A DNA stretch of 57,756 nucleotides, taken from assembly GCF_000739655.1 (NCBI RefSeq), contig NZ_BATR01000180.1, positions 1 through 57,756 on the forward strand, given 5' to 3'. The notes below the pieces were generated by a model. That model saw nothing but the letters and a program-made list of their open reading frames with translations. It made no database searches and was not told the DNA's origin. The first letter of the stretch is position 1, and each line of letters begins with the position of its first letter. Of this stretch, positions 1-7,580 are shown piece by piece. Source of the DNA: Verrucomicrobium sp. BvORR106 (GTDB lineage: Bacteria > Verrucomicrobiota > Verrucomicrobiia > Verrucomicrobiales > Verrucomicrobiaceae). Both the position numbers and the translations under genes were made by a program.

Positions 1-105
1 CTTTTACTGACGCCGACCGAACTGTCTCAACCCTTGCGTAGTCCCGGCGGCACCACACCCTTGAGCCCAAGATTGAGCGAGCACCTCCGGTCGCACGGAA
101 GTTCT

Positions 106-201
106 TCCTCGAAGAGGATGCGGCCACAAGCCCAACGTTGACGAGCATCGAGCGAGTCTACGTTGGGTTACAGCGGATAGCGGCACCTACTCCGAAGGAG
201 T
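106..201 (+). repeat. Hairpin-cluster repeat, AGCCC family, copy 1
   Basis: Three consecutive hairpins fill this gap. A small one lies at 106-118 (TCCTC, loop GAA, GAGGA). A large one lies at 129-169 (arm AGCCCAACGTTGAC against GTCTACGTTGGGTT, one G-T wobble and one T-T mismatch, 13-nt loop). A second small one lies at 189-201 (ACTCC, loop GAA, GGAGT). The copies near 5.5, 6.9 and 38 kb share the layout. Relative to the 5.5 kb copy, two base pairs of the large stem differ on both arms in a compensatory way. Nothing in bases 1-256 looks coding. Confidence 0.75.
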
Positions 202-256
202 TGTGGCGGTCTGGCTTATCTGCCCCCACCGCCGAATCAACAACCCTCCAACCACG

Positions 257-1585
257 TTATTTCCCAGACCTCAATCCCGCCGTATTCACCGCAATCACCC
301 GATAGCCCTCCGCTTTCGTTCCCTCAGCCACAGCGTAACTCATCTGCACCAGCGGCATGGCCGGAGTGTCACTGTATTGCAGCCCCTGAAACACGGGCCT
401 GCCGAAGGGATTCTTCGGCTGCGCTGGCACCGTCGCGATTTCCTTCCCGTCGCGCTCGATGATGAAATGGCCGACACCACTTTCCAGATCCGCCTCTGCG
501 TCCCACTTCAACTCTGAGCCCTCAATCCGTACCTTGGTCGGCGCAGGCGGCGGGGTGATGTCGGCGATCGCGGTGTCTTTGACATACTGCATCCAAGCCT
601 TGGCGGTGGCCTCATCCGGCAGCCACACTGCCTTGCCCACGTCCCCGGTAAATTTGACCGCAGGTACGGCTTCGGCCCCCAGCAACGGAGCCAACCACGC
701 CCCCTCCTTCGACATCGATTTCAAAGCACCCCCACTATGGTCTGGCAAACGCGCGGTCAGGCACGCATCCAGCCAACGGATCGCCAGATAGCGCTGATTG
801 CCACACTCATGGCTCGTCAGCGGATCCACCGCCACTCCCACCAGGCCGCCCTTGGCCCGCAGTTCGCTGAAGAACGTTTCGTTCGAGGGCCACACGCCGG
901 CGAAACGCCCCTCCTTCACCGTGACACCCTCCTTCGTGCCCAAGTTGCACATGATCGGCACCTGCACCGCTTCATCAGGAATGAGATGCGCCTTGATCGC
1001 TGCCCGCTCAGGATTCACCTTCAGTAGAGGCACCCCACTGCGCTGCCACGCCGCCGCCACCCGTTGTGGATGCAGGAGCGTCATGCCGCCGGCCCAGTGC
1101 CCGCCACCACTGTGTCCCCACAGCGCCCACGGCACACTGGCCAGCTCCGGATGACCGCTCGCCTTCCCCAGGTCCCCCAGCGCCTTTTCAAAAGCCGCTC
1201 CGGATCCATTGCGCGGATCACACCACATCTGGCAGTCCGCCTTCTCCGGTTGCTCATATGCGGGTGAGAGCAACGCACAATCATGCTTCTTAGCCAGCGC
1301 CTGCCAGTGCAGGTCAAACGCCCCCGTCAGACCGGATTTGCACGAACCTTCACCACAACCGTGCTGGTGCACGATCACACCGCGAAGCATCTTCACTCCC
1401 GGCGGCACCCACACCGTGTAGTTCACGGGAAAGATCAACCCGCCCGGTTCCTTGGACGCCTCATACCGCACCCGGTAGTACGGTGCCTCCGCCGCGGGGA
1501 AAACATCATACGGCGCGCTCTGAGCCTGGAGCATCGGGAGCGGCGCGGTGGCGAGGACAAGGGAAAGACAGAGAAGATGGCGCAT
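257..1585 (-). CDS. Secreted alpha/beta-hydrolase family protein
   Basis: A 442-residue protein with a signal peptide (MRHLLCLSL followed by a hydrophobic stretch ending near LQAQS). The hydrolase core carries the nucleophile elbow WGHSGGG, and a late SHECGNQ segment may give the catalytic His. The C-terminal ~80 residues look like a separate fibronectin-III-like module ([14 protein letters not shown], then [13 protein letters not shown]). The frame stays open upstream to 1756, but that part is encoded by a repeat element, so the Met at 1585 just before the signal peptide is the better start. The substrate is unknown; an ester of a plant or algal polymer is plausible given the similar enzymes nearby. 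Confidence 0.8.
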   Translation of the reverse strand: MRHLLCLSLVLATAPLPMLQAQSAPYDVFPAAEAPYYRVRYEASKEPGGLIFPVNYTVWVPPGVKMLRGVIVHQHGCGEGSCKSGLTGAFDLHWQALAKKHDCALLSPAYEQPEKADCQMWCDPRNGSGAAFEKALGDLGKASGHPELASVPWALWGHSGGGHWAGGMTLLHPQRVAAAWQRSGVPLLKVNPERAAIKAHLIPDEAVQVPIMCNLGTKEGVTVKEGRFAGVWPSNETFFSELRAKGGLVGVAVDPLTSHECGNQRYLAIRWLDACLTARLPDHSGGALKSMSKEGAWLAPLLGAEAVPAVKFTGDVGKAVWLPDEATAKAWMQYVKDTAIADITPPPAPTKVRIEGSELKWDAEADLESGVGHFIIERDGKEIATVPAQPKNPFGRPVFQGLQYSDTPAMPLVQMSYAVAEGTKAEGYRVIAVNTAGLRSGK

Positions 1586-1692
1586 GTGTGGAGCATACGC
1601 GCCAGTCACGCCGGGCTTTACACCAGCTTCGCGAGACACTCTCCGTCTCCACGTTACCCATCCCGTCTTCTCGCCCTGGCCCGTCCACACAT

Positions 1693-1813
1693 CACGCCAG
1701 TGTCTTGGAGTGCTGGCGGCTCGACGCCGCTTTCGCCTGCAGAAGAGACGCCCCATTCAATCCCCACCGTTGCCAGCCGGCGCAGCCCACTCGCTGGTTC
1801 ACAAACAAGCCCC
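1693..1813. repeat. 121-bp intergenic repeat, copy 1
   Basis: This stretch aligns end to end, without gaps, with 3978-4098, at roughly four bases in five. It opens with CACGCCAGTGTCTTGGAGTG and includes GGCTCGACGCCGCTTT and CCGTTGCCAGCCGGCG. It is followed by CCAAGACGCTTCGCGA, a motif also present in inverted context near the second copy. It starts 108 bp upstream of the start codon of the minus-strand hydrolase at 1585. The remainder of 1586-1922 shows no gene. Confidence 0.75.
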
Positions 1814-1922
1814 AAGACGCTTCGCGAATTGAGAAGCCTTGCCCCCGTTCTCAAGCACACTGCCCGTCGCAGACGGAACAACAGACCATGACGCTGAGGC
1901 GCCCACCCTCCTCAACCAGCGG

Positions 1923-3863
1923 TTAGTTCAAATCCAACTCCGCCGCCTTCGCCTTCTTCTGTTTCGCAGGTGGATAGTCGGGATGTAATCCCGCCATGCG
2001 CGGAGTGATCGGCCGGACAGGGCCGACGTTGATCGCGTAAGGGGTGGTGTTGATCAGCTTGTCAATCGCGGCCCAATTGTCTCTCACCTGTTTGGCCACG
2101 ACCTCGTCCTTCTTTTTCCAATAGCGGCCCATCAGCGTCACGTTATCCATGACCAGACGGGTGTAGTCCAGCCCCACTTGGACAAACGCCACCCGACGCT
2201 GATACAGCGAACCCGCTGGTGCCGCCGCAGCCGCCCGAGTCAGTCTCTCTTGCGATTCGCGAAGAAGCTCCGGCGTGTAAAGCTCAGGGAACAAAAACAC
2301 ACCACCATCCGGGTTCTTGGCCGTGTAGGCCATGCGCGCCTTCTCCAGGCCTTCATAGTACTCTCTAACCGCCCCGGCCGCCGGGCCAAATCCACGCTGA
2401 TAGTAATCCGCAAGAATCGCCTGCCCATCCTTCTTGGAGTCCCACACCAGTTGGGCCATCACGTAGTATTGTGGTCCCAGGGTTGCCCAATGTTCCCAGA
2501 CTCCGTCGATGTAGATGCCCCGACATCCTGCCGCCGCGACATCCTTCAGATCCCGGATCGTCTGCTGGGTGGACAGATCAGGCAGCCCCTGTTGCCACCC
2601 TGCTGGGCTGCCCGTGTTGGGACGCCAGAAAAACGACGAGGTCACCTTGGCCCAGGCATCGAACTGCTCGCGATACGTCTCCCCTCTTGTCGATCCCACA
2701 TCCACCAGACCGGTCCTTCCGTAGAAGTTCGCCACCAAGGTCATGATCACATTGTCTGCGGGACGGGCCACCACTGGCGCAGGTCGGGAGTGGCCATAGC
2801 TGAGCATGAGCACGCAGTAGTCTTTCCCCGGGTACTTGGCCTTTAGCTTTTCTCCAGCCTTGTTGGCAAAGGTCACGTCCCGGTCAGAAAGAGCCGGATG
2901 CACCTCAGCCAGTTTGTACCAGTTGAAGCGTCTCGGCTCTCCATCGGGATGATCCCAGGCCCGGCAGTTGGCACACACGCAATGTCCACTGGCCCAGCTA
3001 TCGTTGGGTGAGGCATTAAAGACCGTCTTGCCAGGATTCGCATTTAGGTCTGCCTCCACCTCCTCCAGCCAGAGTTTCAGGACCAGAGGGTTCGAGACAC
3101 AAAGCTTGGCCGTACGGGGATTCGGGAACCCGCTGCGCGTGCCATCCGGCTGCAGGGCAAAGATCTCCGGGTACTTCTCATGGTAGCGTTCCCACCAATC
3201 CCCAAAGCCGTGTCCGCCCTCCATCGTCAGCGAGCCCAGTTGGAGCCGCTGCCGGAGGGTCCACTCATGGGATTTGCCATACCCCTTGTCGCCCAGACTG
3301 GAGTAGTGAAAAACCCCTTCTCGGGAACGGATCTGGGGATGATACCGTTGCTCAAACGGTGCGAGCACAATGCGGTCCTTGGAAATCACATCTTCCCCCA
3401 GCTCCCCTGGCCAGAGCCAGCGCACACCCAGCTGGTCCTGTATGAAAGTATAGACCGCATTCACCGTGCCATACTCCGTCTGGGCATCAGGGGCCGCCCA
3501 GCGATCCCGTCCCGCGATCACCACATGCTTGTCGTTCGCCGCCAGAAGCGTCTCTTCAGGAAACTGAAACTCGAAGTCCATTCCAGGAAACAGTTTCGCA
3601 ACTCCCGGCTGCACCCCCACCCAGATCGCCTGCGGCGGCACCACCGCCAACTCACCTTCGATGATCTGCGGACGCGCCCCAGTGACCTTCTCAATGGAGG
3701 CCGCCAGCTCATTCACCGCCGCCCGCGTGAAAGCTGAGGACCCTTTCGCCAATACAATGGGAAGAGCCCCCTTCCCCTTCTCAGCGAGAACCAGATCGGC
3801 CGCACGCAGCCAGGACACTGAACTCAACGCGACCAGTAGCAGGCCAAAGGATTTTATCGTCAT
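1923..3863 (-). CDS. Secreted DUF4838 domain protein (glycoside-hydrolase-like)
   Basis: A 646-residue protein with a signal peptide (MTIKSFGLLLVALSSVSWLRA). The N-terminal ~110 residues resemble the alpha-glucuronidase N-terminal type of fold (ARPQIIEGE, IWVGVQPG). The middle region matches DUF4838, with NASPNDSWASGHCVCANC, CVLMLSYGHSRPAP and a GIYIDGVWEHWATLGPQYYV segment. DUF4838 proteins are common in Verrucomicrobiota and Bacteroidetes polysaccharide degraders and are related to glycoside hydrolases; no activity can be assigned from sequence alone. The Met at 3863 is preferred to 3941 because the longer form has a non-signal N-terminus. A 121-bp repeat lies 115 bp upstream of the start. 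Confidence 0.85.
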   Translation of the reverse strand: MTIKSFGLLLVALSSVSWLRAADLVLAEKGKGALPIVLAKGSSAFTRAAVNELAASIEKVTGARPQIIEGELAVVPPQAIWVGVQPGVAKLFPGMDFEFQFPEETLLAANDKHVVIAGRDRWAAPDAQTEYGTVNAVYTFIQDQLGVRWLWPGELGEDVISKDRIVLAPFEQRYHPQIRSREGVFHYSSLGDKGYGKSHEWTLRQRLQLGSLTMEGGHGFGDWWERYHEKYPEIFALQPDGTRSGFPNPRTAKLCVSNPLVLKLWLEEVEADLNANPGKTVFNASPNDSWASGHCVCANCRAWDHPDGEPRRFNWYKLAEVHPALSDRDVTFANKAGEKLKAKYPGKDYCVLMLSYGHSRPAPVVARPADNVIMTLVANFYGRTGLVDVGSTRGETYREQFDAWAKVTSSFFWRPNTGSPAGWQQGLPDLSTQQTIRDLKDVAAAGCRGIYIDGVWEHWATLGPQYYVMAQLVWDSKKDGQAILADYYQRGFGPAAGAVREYYEGLEKARMAYTAKNPDGGVFLFPELYTPELLRESQERLTRAAAAAPAGSLYQRRVAFVQVGLDYTRLVMDNVTLMGRYWKKKDEVVAKQVRDNWAAIDKLINTTPYAINVGPVRPITPRMAGLHPDYPPAKQKKAKAAELDLN

Positions 3864-3977
3864 AGGAAAGCAATGCTGATTCCCGCGCTGAAACGAAGCG
3901 GTTTGGAAAAAATTTCGTGGAAAAGCGTGATCACATCGCACCTACGCACTTTGCAGAAGCCTGGCACCACCTTGCCG

Positions 3978-4236
3978 CACGCCAGTGTCTTGGAGTGCTG
4001 GCGGCTCGACGCCGCTTTTGCCTGCCGAAGAAGCACCCAATCCAATTCCGACCGTTGCCAGCCGGCGAAGCCTACTCGCTAGGCCACAAGCAAGCCCCTC
4101 CCGCTGCTCACCCGCGGAAGCCCCCCATCTCCTTTAGACAACGCACCACCCCTGCTCCCGTACCTAGGTTCTATCCCATCACCACAGCCGCCAAAGCGGT
4201 GTCGAGCCACACGCACTCCAAGACGCTTCGCGAGGC
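3978..4236. repeat. 121-bp repeat copy 2 with inverted end motif
   Basis: Bases 3978-4098 match 1693-1813. Beyond them, at about 4190-4236, an inverted relative of the left end appears (CAAAGCGGTGTCGAGCC, then CACTCCAAGACGCTTCGCG). The whole ~260-bp unit therefore has imperfect inverted ends, like a small non-autonomous element. Copy 1 would be a version shortened internally at its right side. No open frame inside looks like a gene. Confidence 0.65.
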
Positions 4237-4351
4237 AGCAAGCGCTGGAGCTCGTTACACCCTACAAACTTTGCCCACTTCTCAAAGCCCCCGTCCCGGA
4301 TGGGCGCCTGGAGGCTGCCCCTTGAGCACGGAGTTCGAGGAAGCATGAAAC

Positions 4352-4453
4352 CGTCCCGGAGGGACGCCGGAAATTGGCCGGTGGTGGAGGCCTGTCATCA
4401 GGCCGGGAACCACCGGACTATGAACACAATAATCTCCCGTCCCGGAGGGACGG
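4352..4453. repeat. Three-hairpin repeat, CGTCCC/GGTGGT type
   Basis: Small perfect hairpin at 4352-4366 (CGTCCC, loop GGA, GGGACG). Large hairpin at 4378-4416 (CCGGTGGT pairs with ACCACCGG, and inside it GGCCTG pairs with CAGGCC around TCAT). Small perfect hairpin at 4437-4453 (CCGTCCC, loop GGA, GGGACGG). The order small-large-small is the same as in the AGCCC family, though the sequences are unrelated. It occupies the gap 3864-4486 together with the 121-bp element. Confidence 0.7.
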
Positions 4454-4486
4454 CGGATCGCGGCACTCCAACGCAACAAACAAACA

Positions 4487-4891
4487 TCAATCGCCCTTCT
4501 CCTGCTCCACCAGCTTCTGAATCGCAGCCTGATAGTCCGCCTCAAGCCAATCAGGCAATTCAGTCCGCTCGGCACGCCAGATAGGAAAGGCGATGTCCCC
4601 GGCAAAGATCGTAAAGCCAGTTTCGGTGCGCTCCACCGTCCTCGTCCAACTGTTCCCTTTGGGCGACAGCCTAAACCTCAGCGTAACTAGATCATCCAAC
4701 GTGAACCACAGCCGCATGATCCCTTGCCCCTTGCTTCGATCGTTCGTCGCAAGAAACTGCACCGCATACCCTTTCTCATCGAAAATGAGAACACCTGGTG
4801 CCCCCTCGAAATCATGCTCCACCCACCAATATCCAATCAGGTCAACAGGGAGGGTAAAGCTGAGAGATTTCATGGGCTCGTCTATGTTCAT
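4487..4891 (-). CDS. Small hypothetical protein, possible immunity protein
   Basis: About 134 residues from the Met at 4891; starts at 4873 (ATG) or 4954 (TTG) are also possible. The sequence has an aromatic-rich start (LIGYWWVEHDFEGAPGVLIF), then FTLDDLVTLRFRLSPKG, and an acidic, charged C-terminus. There is no signal peptide or membrane segment. I do not recognise the family. Small size, acidic nature and position among barstar-like and ankyrin genes suggest an orphan immunity-type protein, which is inference only. It lies directly downstream of the 108-residue gene on the same strand. Confidence 0.55.
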   Translation of the reverse strand: MNIDEPMKSLSFTLPVDLIGYWWVEHDFEGAPGVLIFDEKGYAVQFLATNDRSKGQGIMRLWFTLDDLVTLRFRLSPKGNSWTRTVERTETGFTIFAGDIAFPIWRAERTELPDWLEADYQAAIQKLVEQEKGD

Positions 4892-4950
4892 TCGATGAAG
4901 CTCAACGTTCCGATCATCCGCTCGCACTCCGCCAGTTCCCGCAGGCGGGG

Positions 4951-5277
4951 TCAATTCACAGGTCTCTGATTGCGAGAATAAACCACCACTGCGGGCTCAT
5001 TTGGCAAGGGAAAAACAATCGTGGGGCAGACATCATTCGCACCCCCAAAAACACGGGGCACGGATTCCAAGACGCTTCCCCAACCAACGTCGGAGTCGTT
5101 GACCTCCACTGCGTGTCCATCTGAGGTCTCAAAACTCAAGTAGCGCACCACAGCGCCATCCGGAAGACTCTCTGTATACGAGAGAACCTTCCAAATATCG
5201 TCCAAAGGCAACTCTGCTTCGGCATTTGTTTCGAAAACCACCCGAAGCCCCGCTCGTGTTAGCTCTGCTGAAGGCAT
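4951..5277 (-). CDS. Small hypothetical protein
   Basis: 108 residues from an ATG. The sequence includes ELPLDDIWKVLSYTESLPDG and YLSFETSDGHAVEVNDSDVGWG, suggesting a mixed alpha/beta cytosolic protein without a signal peptide. The family is unknown to me. It is probably co-transcribed with the 4487-4891 gene (59 bp between them with the ATG start, or an overlap if the TTG at 4954 is used). It belongs to the run of short minus-strand accessory genes. Confidence 0.5.
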   Translation of the reverse strand: MPSAELTRAGLRVVFETNAEAELPLDDIWKVLSYTESLPDGAVVRYLSFETSDGHAVEVNDSDVGWGSVLESVPRVFGGANDVCPTIVFPLPNEPAVVVYSRNQRPVN

Positions 5278-5311
5278 AGTTGATCAAGCAAACCACGGCG
5301 GCAGCAGCATC

Positions 5312-5476
5312 TCAAGGAAGGTTTACGCGCTTTTGCCCCCGCCCTTGCAACTTCAAGAACTGATCCGGTTGCCCAAAGTACCCATAAAACTCCTCCTCCC
5401 AGAAGTATCCCTCCTGCCTCCAGGCGACGAGCTTGTTGAGCATTTCGGCGAACGATAGAGGAATTACGCAGGTCAT
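5312..5476 (-). CDS. Small 54-residue open frame, uncertain
   Basis: It encodes 54 residues beginning MTCVIPLSFAEML and containing WRQEGYFWEEEFYGYFGQ. The composition looks more like a real protein than an out-of-frame product, with clustered aromatic and acidic residues. It ends 34 bp before the 5277 gene on the same strand, and the AGCCC repeat begins just upstream (5496). It may be the remains of a longer gene cut by the repeat, or a genuine small gene. No family is recognised. Confidence 0.35.
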   Translation of the reverse strand: MTCVIPLSFAEMLNKLVAWRQEGYFWEEEFYGYFGQPDQFLKLQGRGQKRVNLP

Positions 5477-5495
5477 CTCTGTGGCACCCGCTTGG

Positions 5496-5643
5496 CTTCT
5501 GAAGCCGATCCCCGCAGGGGATCTGTACCACAGCCCAAGGTTGCCGAGCTTCCAGCGAGGCTACCTTGGGTTTCCGCAGCCGGAAATCTCAGGTGTGGAA
5601 GCCGACGACGTCAGCTTCTCCCTCATCGCCACCAACACCTCCA
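5496..5643 (+). repeat. 148-bp repeat containing AGCCC hairpin cluster, copy 2
   Basis: Identical to 6907-7054 except for one base (T at 5573 is A in the other copy). It contains a small hairpin at 5507-5523 (GATCCCC, loop GCA, GGGGATC), the large hairpin at 5532-5572 (AGCCCAAGGTTGCC against GGCTACCTTGGGTT) and a small hairpin at 5571-5586 (TTTCCG, loop CAGC, CGGAAA). The near identity implies a recent duplication or conversion. The rest of 5477-5787 shows no gene. Confidence 0.85.
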
Positions 5644-5787
5644 GGACATTCCAAACGAGGCCCCTGCATTCAAGATCCAAGTCCCAAGAAGACGCCTACA
5701 TCCACCCGAACTGGAAAACACCTGGAGTTCCCTTTCCTCATGAATCCATATTGAGGTCAAAAAGGCAGCTCCGCAGATCTCTATTCG

Positions 5788-6294
5788 TCATCCAACTAAG
5801 CCCGCAAGATAATTGGCAATTTCAGATTCGCCTCGCTCCTCAGCAAACCCCAAGGCATCCATATCCTTCATCGAGTTCCCTGTGTATTTCACTCGAACGT
5901 CAATCCCCTTCGCTATGAGCAGTTTCACGATCTTTGAGCTTCCACCCTGAATGGCACTGAAAAGCGGATTCCTTTCTGGTTCACTCACGTCCAAGGCTGC
6001 ACCGGCAGCCAAAAGCAATTCCACTGCCTTTAGGTTGCCAAAGGCTGCGGCTACATTGATGGCGGCCCCGCCAAACGCCCCCCCTTTTGCATTCACATCG
6101 GCACCTAGAGATAGCAGGCATTCGACAATCGCGGGACTTCCGGCCTGTGCCGCCACATGCAGCCAAGTACCGAAGGCTGTCATGAGTTTAAGCCTTTCCT
6201 TTGATTCGCCGATCAAAGCACGAACCTTGGTCACGTCAGCTGCCTTTATGGCCCCTCGCAACGCCTTGATGATGACAACATCTTCCGTACTCAT
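5788..6294 (-). CDS. Ankyrin-repeat protein
   Basis: 168 residues with three to four ankyrin repeats: TWLHVAAQAGSPAIVECLLSL, then INVAAAFGNLKAVELLLAAGA, then PLFSAIQGGSSKIVKLLIAKG. Each shows the usual hydrophobic and Gly spacing and the GADVNAKGG turn. A short N-terminal helical region (IIKALRGAIKAADVTKVRALI) acts as a cap. No signal peptide, so it is probably cytosolic and protein-binding. A second, damaged copy lies at 7131-7489. Ankyrin proteins of this size are often antidotes or neighbours in polymorphic toxin loci, but no toxin gene is visible here. Confidence 0.85.
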   Translation of the reverse strand: MSTEDVVIIKALRGAIKAADVTKVRALIGESKERLKLMTAFGTWLHVAAQAGSPAIVECLLSLGADVNAKGGAFGGAAINVAAAFGNLKAVELLLAAGAALDVSEPERNPLFSAIQGGSSKIVKLLIAKGIDVRVKYTGNSMKDMDALGFAEERGESEIANYLAGLVG

Positions 6295-6317
6295 TCAACG
6301 TCTTTGGATGTCATAAA

Positions 6318-6332
6318 GGGACAGACACTTTG
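6318..6332 (+). repeat. GGGACAGACACTTTG motif, copy 1
   Basis: One of four related short motifs in this island (6318, 7148, 7513, 8682). It lies 24 bp upstream of the ankyrin start codon. The 8682 copy forms a perfect hairpin (CAAAGGG, loop ACAGA, CCCTTTG), so the family resembles REP-like palindromes; here the stem is partly decayed. Confidence 0.5.
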
Positions 6333-6358
6333 CACCACGTCTTTTTCAAAAGCCAATT

Positions 6359-6805
6359 TCACGCGAGATTTCTGTAAAACTCTCTGCCGAACTCTTGAGC
6401 CCCCGGCTGAGGCTCCGCAGCATCCCGATGATAGATGAGGTCCGAAAAATCAAACCGATTCAAAACCGCCTCTCCCCTTTCGTCTTCAAATACGTCATGC
6501 ACCTCATACCCGCAAAGTGCCCGGCGAATTCCATTCTCGCCCGTTAGACTCAAGTAGAGTTCGTCGATGATCCTCGCAACCATGGCTGGCTCATTCATCC
6601 CCTCCCCAAAGCCGAAGTTCGAGTATCCAGGTCCCACTGGGCACGCAGTCACATACCAAAAGTCGGACTTCGTGTACAGATCGAGGTTCGCCATGGGAAC
6701 CCTTCGGTCGTCAAGGCACAGGACCAGGGATTCAAGCCCTTCCTTGATGCGGAAAGCATCAACTTCCCGATAACACTCGATCACCAGACTGAAATACATC
6801 GCCAT
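6359..6805 (-). CDS. Small hypothetical protein, possible immunity protein
   Basis: 148 residues from the Met at 6805 (a second Met at 6799 is also possible). The sequence runs YFSLVIECYREVDAFRIKEG, then RVPMANLDLYTKSDFWYVTA and DLIYHRDAAEPQPG, ending REFYRNLA. It is acidic and aromatic with no signal peptide. The upstream extension of the frame to 6949 runs into the 148-bp repeat and is unlikely to be coding. The family is not recognised; location and character fit an immunity-type cytosolic protein. It lies upstream of the ankyrin gene on the same strand with a 64-bp gap. Confidence 0.6.
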   Translation of the reverse strand: MAMYFSLVIECYREVDAFRIKEGLESLVLCLDDRRVPMANLDLYTKSDFWYVTACPVGPGYSNFGFGEGMNEPAMVARIIDELYLSLTGENGIRRALCGYEVHDVFEDERGEAVLNRFDFSDLIYHRDAAEPQPGAQEFGREFYRNLA

Positions 6806-6906
6806 GGTCACGCACAATGGTTGAATTTCCTGAGTATCGGCAATCCCCACTCGAAGACAAGGGCCGCCATCGCGGATGGGAGTCAAAGACCTCTGCACCC
6901 GCCGCC

Positions 6907-7054
6907 CTTCTGAAGCCGATCCCCGCAGGGGATCTGTACCACAGCCCAAGGTTGCCGAGCTTCCAGCGAGGCTACCTTGGGTATCCGCAGCCGGAAATCT
7001 CAGGTGTGGAAGCCGACGACGTCAGCTTCTCCCTCATCGCCACCAACACCTCCA
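6907..7054 (+). repeat. 148-bp repeat containing AGCCC hairpin cluster, copy 3
   Basis: One mismatch from 5496-5643. Small hairpin 6918-6934, large hairpin 6943-6983 with the same stem as copy 2 except that the outermost pair is A-A, then a shortened small hairpin (TCCG, loop CAGC, CGGA). With copy 2 it forms direct repeats 1.41 kb apart, bracketing the intact ankyrin gene and the 6359-6805 gene. Confidence 0.85.
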
Positions 7055-7090
7055 CTGCCCGATGGTCGGCTCATCCTACGCTCAACGCTC

Positions 7091-7109
7091 AAGAGCCGGG
7101 ACGGCTCTT
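7091..7109. repeat. Short palindrome AAGAGCC/GGCTCTT
   Basis: Perfect 7-bp arms around GGGAC, next to AGCCC-family copy 3. No poly-T follows, so it is probably another repeat-derived palindrome rather than a terminator. Confidence 0.4.
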
Positions 7110-7130
7110 CCACATTTTCGGCAAGCATCA

Positions 7131-7489
7131 CTACCCGGCATCACAGAGGGACAGACACTTTGTACCCCTTTCTGGTTCACTCACGTCCAAGGTAGCACCG
7201 GCAGCCAAAAGAACTTCCACCACCTTGGAGTTTCCGTAACCTGCAGCTAAGTTTACTGCTGTCCCACCGAATGCCCCTCCAATGGCATTAACATCCGCAC
7301 CAAGGGATAACAAACATTCGACCATCTCAACATTTCCAGTCTTCGCCGCCACATGCAGCCAAGTACCGAAGGGAGTCATTAGTTGAAGCCTTTCCTTTGA
7401 ACGCCGATCAAAGCACGAACCTTGGTCACGTCAGCAGACTTTACGGCCTCTCGAAGCGCCTTAATGATGACAACCTCTTCCATACTCAT
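7131..7489 (-). pseudogene. Broken duplicate of the ankyrin-repeat gene
   Basis: The first 37 codons (MSMEEVVIIKALREAVKSAD onwards) match the N-terminus of the intact ankyrin protein. A single-base loss (GGCGAATCAAAG in the intact gene, GGCGTTCAAAG here) then shifts the frame to a TAA at 7379. The second part continues in another frame from the overlapping ATG at 7379 (MTPFGTWLHVAAKTG) and stays ankyrin-like until EPER. There the homology stops at base 7167 and a GGGACAGACACTTTGTACC motif replaces the missing last ~60 residues. It thus carries both a frameshift and a 3' truncation. The 82-residue second part might still be translated by coupling. Confidence 0.8.
7148..7166 (+). repeat. GGGACAGACACTTTGTACC motif at the pseudogene breakpoint
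   Basis: The motif ends exactly where homology between the ankyrin duplicates ends (7167 corresponds to 5971), so it marks the truncation junction. Confidence 0.6.
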
Positions 7490-7512
7490 TCAACGTCTTT
7501 GGGTGCGATATA

Positions 7513-7527
7513 GGGACCGACACTTTC
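7513..7527 (+). repeat. Degenerate GGGACAGAC motif
   Basis: GGGACCGACACTTTC, 24 bp upstream of the ankyrin pseudogene start. It is the duplicate counterpart of 6318-6332 and shares its flank (CATTCAACGTCTTTGG). Confidence 0.4.
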
Positions 7528-7580
7528 GGTCTCCCACAGGACGACTTTGAGTTGCTCGTGCCCACCTGTTTTTGCGGCAT

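Noticed and set aside
1586-1756. Upstream extension of the first hydrolase gene.
   Set aside because: It is encoded by repeat DNA, lacks signal-peptide character, and the Met at 1585 begins a clear signal peptide.
4891-4954. attC-like right end (GTTGAGC, matching GTTRRRY) before a small gene, suggesting an integron cassette array.
   Set aside because: No matching RYYYAAC partner was found within ~150 bp, other island genes lack a shared site apart from the duplicated ankyrin pair, and no integrase is present.
5259-5531. A 90-residue minus-strand frame overlapping the 5277 gene.
   Set aside because: Its composition is atypical, and the overlapping 54-residue frame 5312-5476 looks more protein-like.
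6806-6949. N-terminal extension of the 6359 gene.
   Set aside because: It overlaps the 148-bp repeat and has no protein-like composition.
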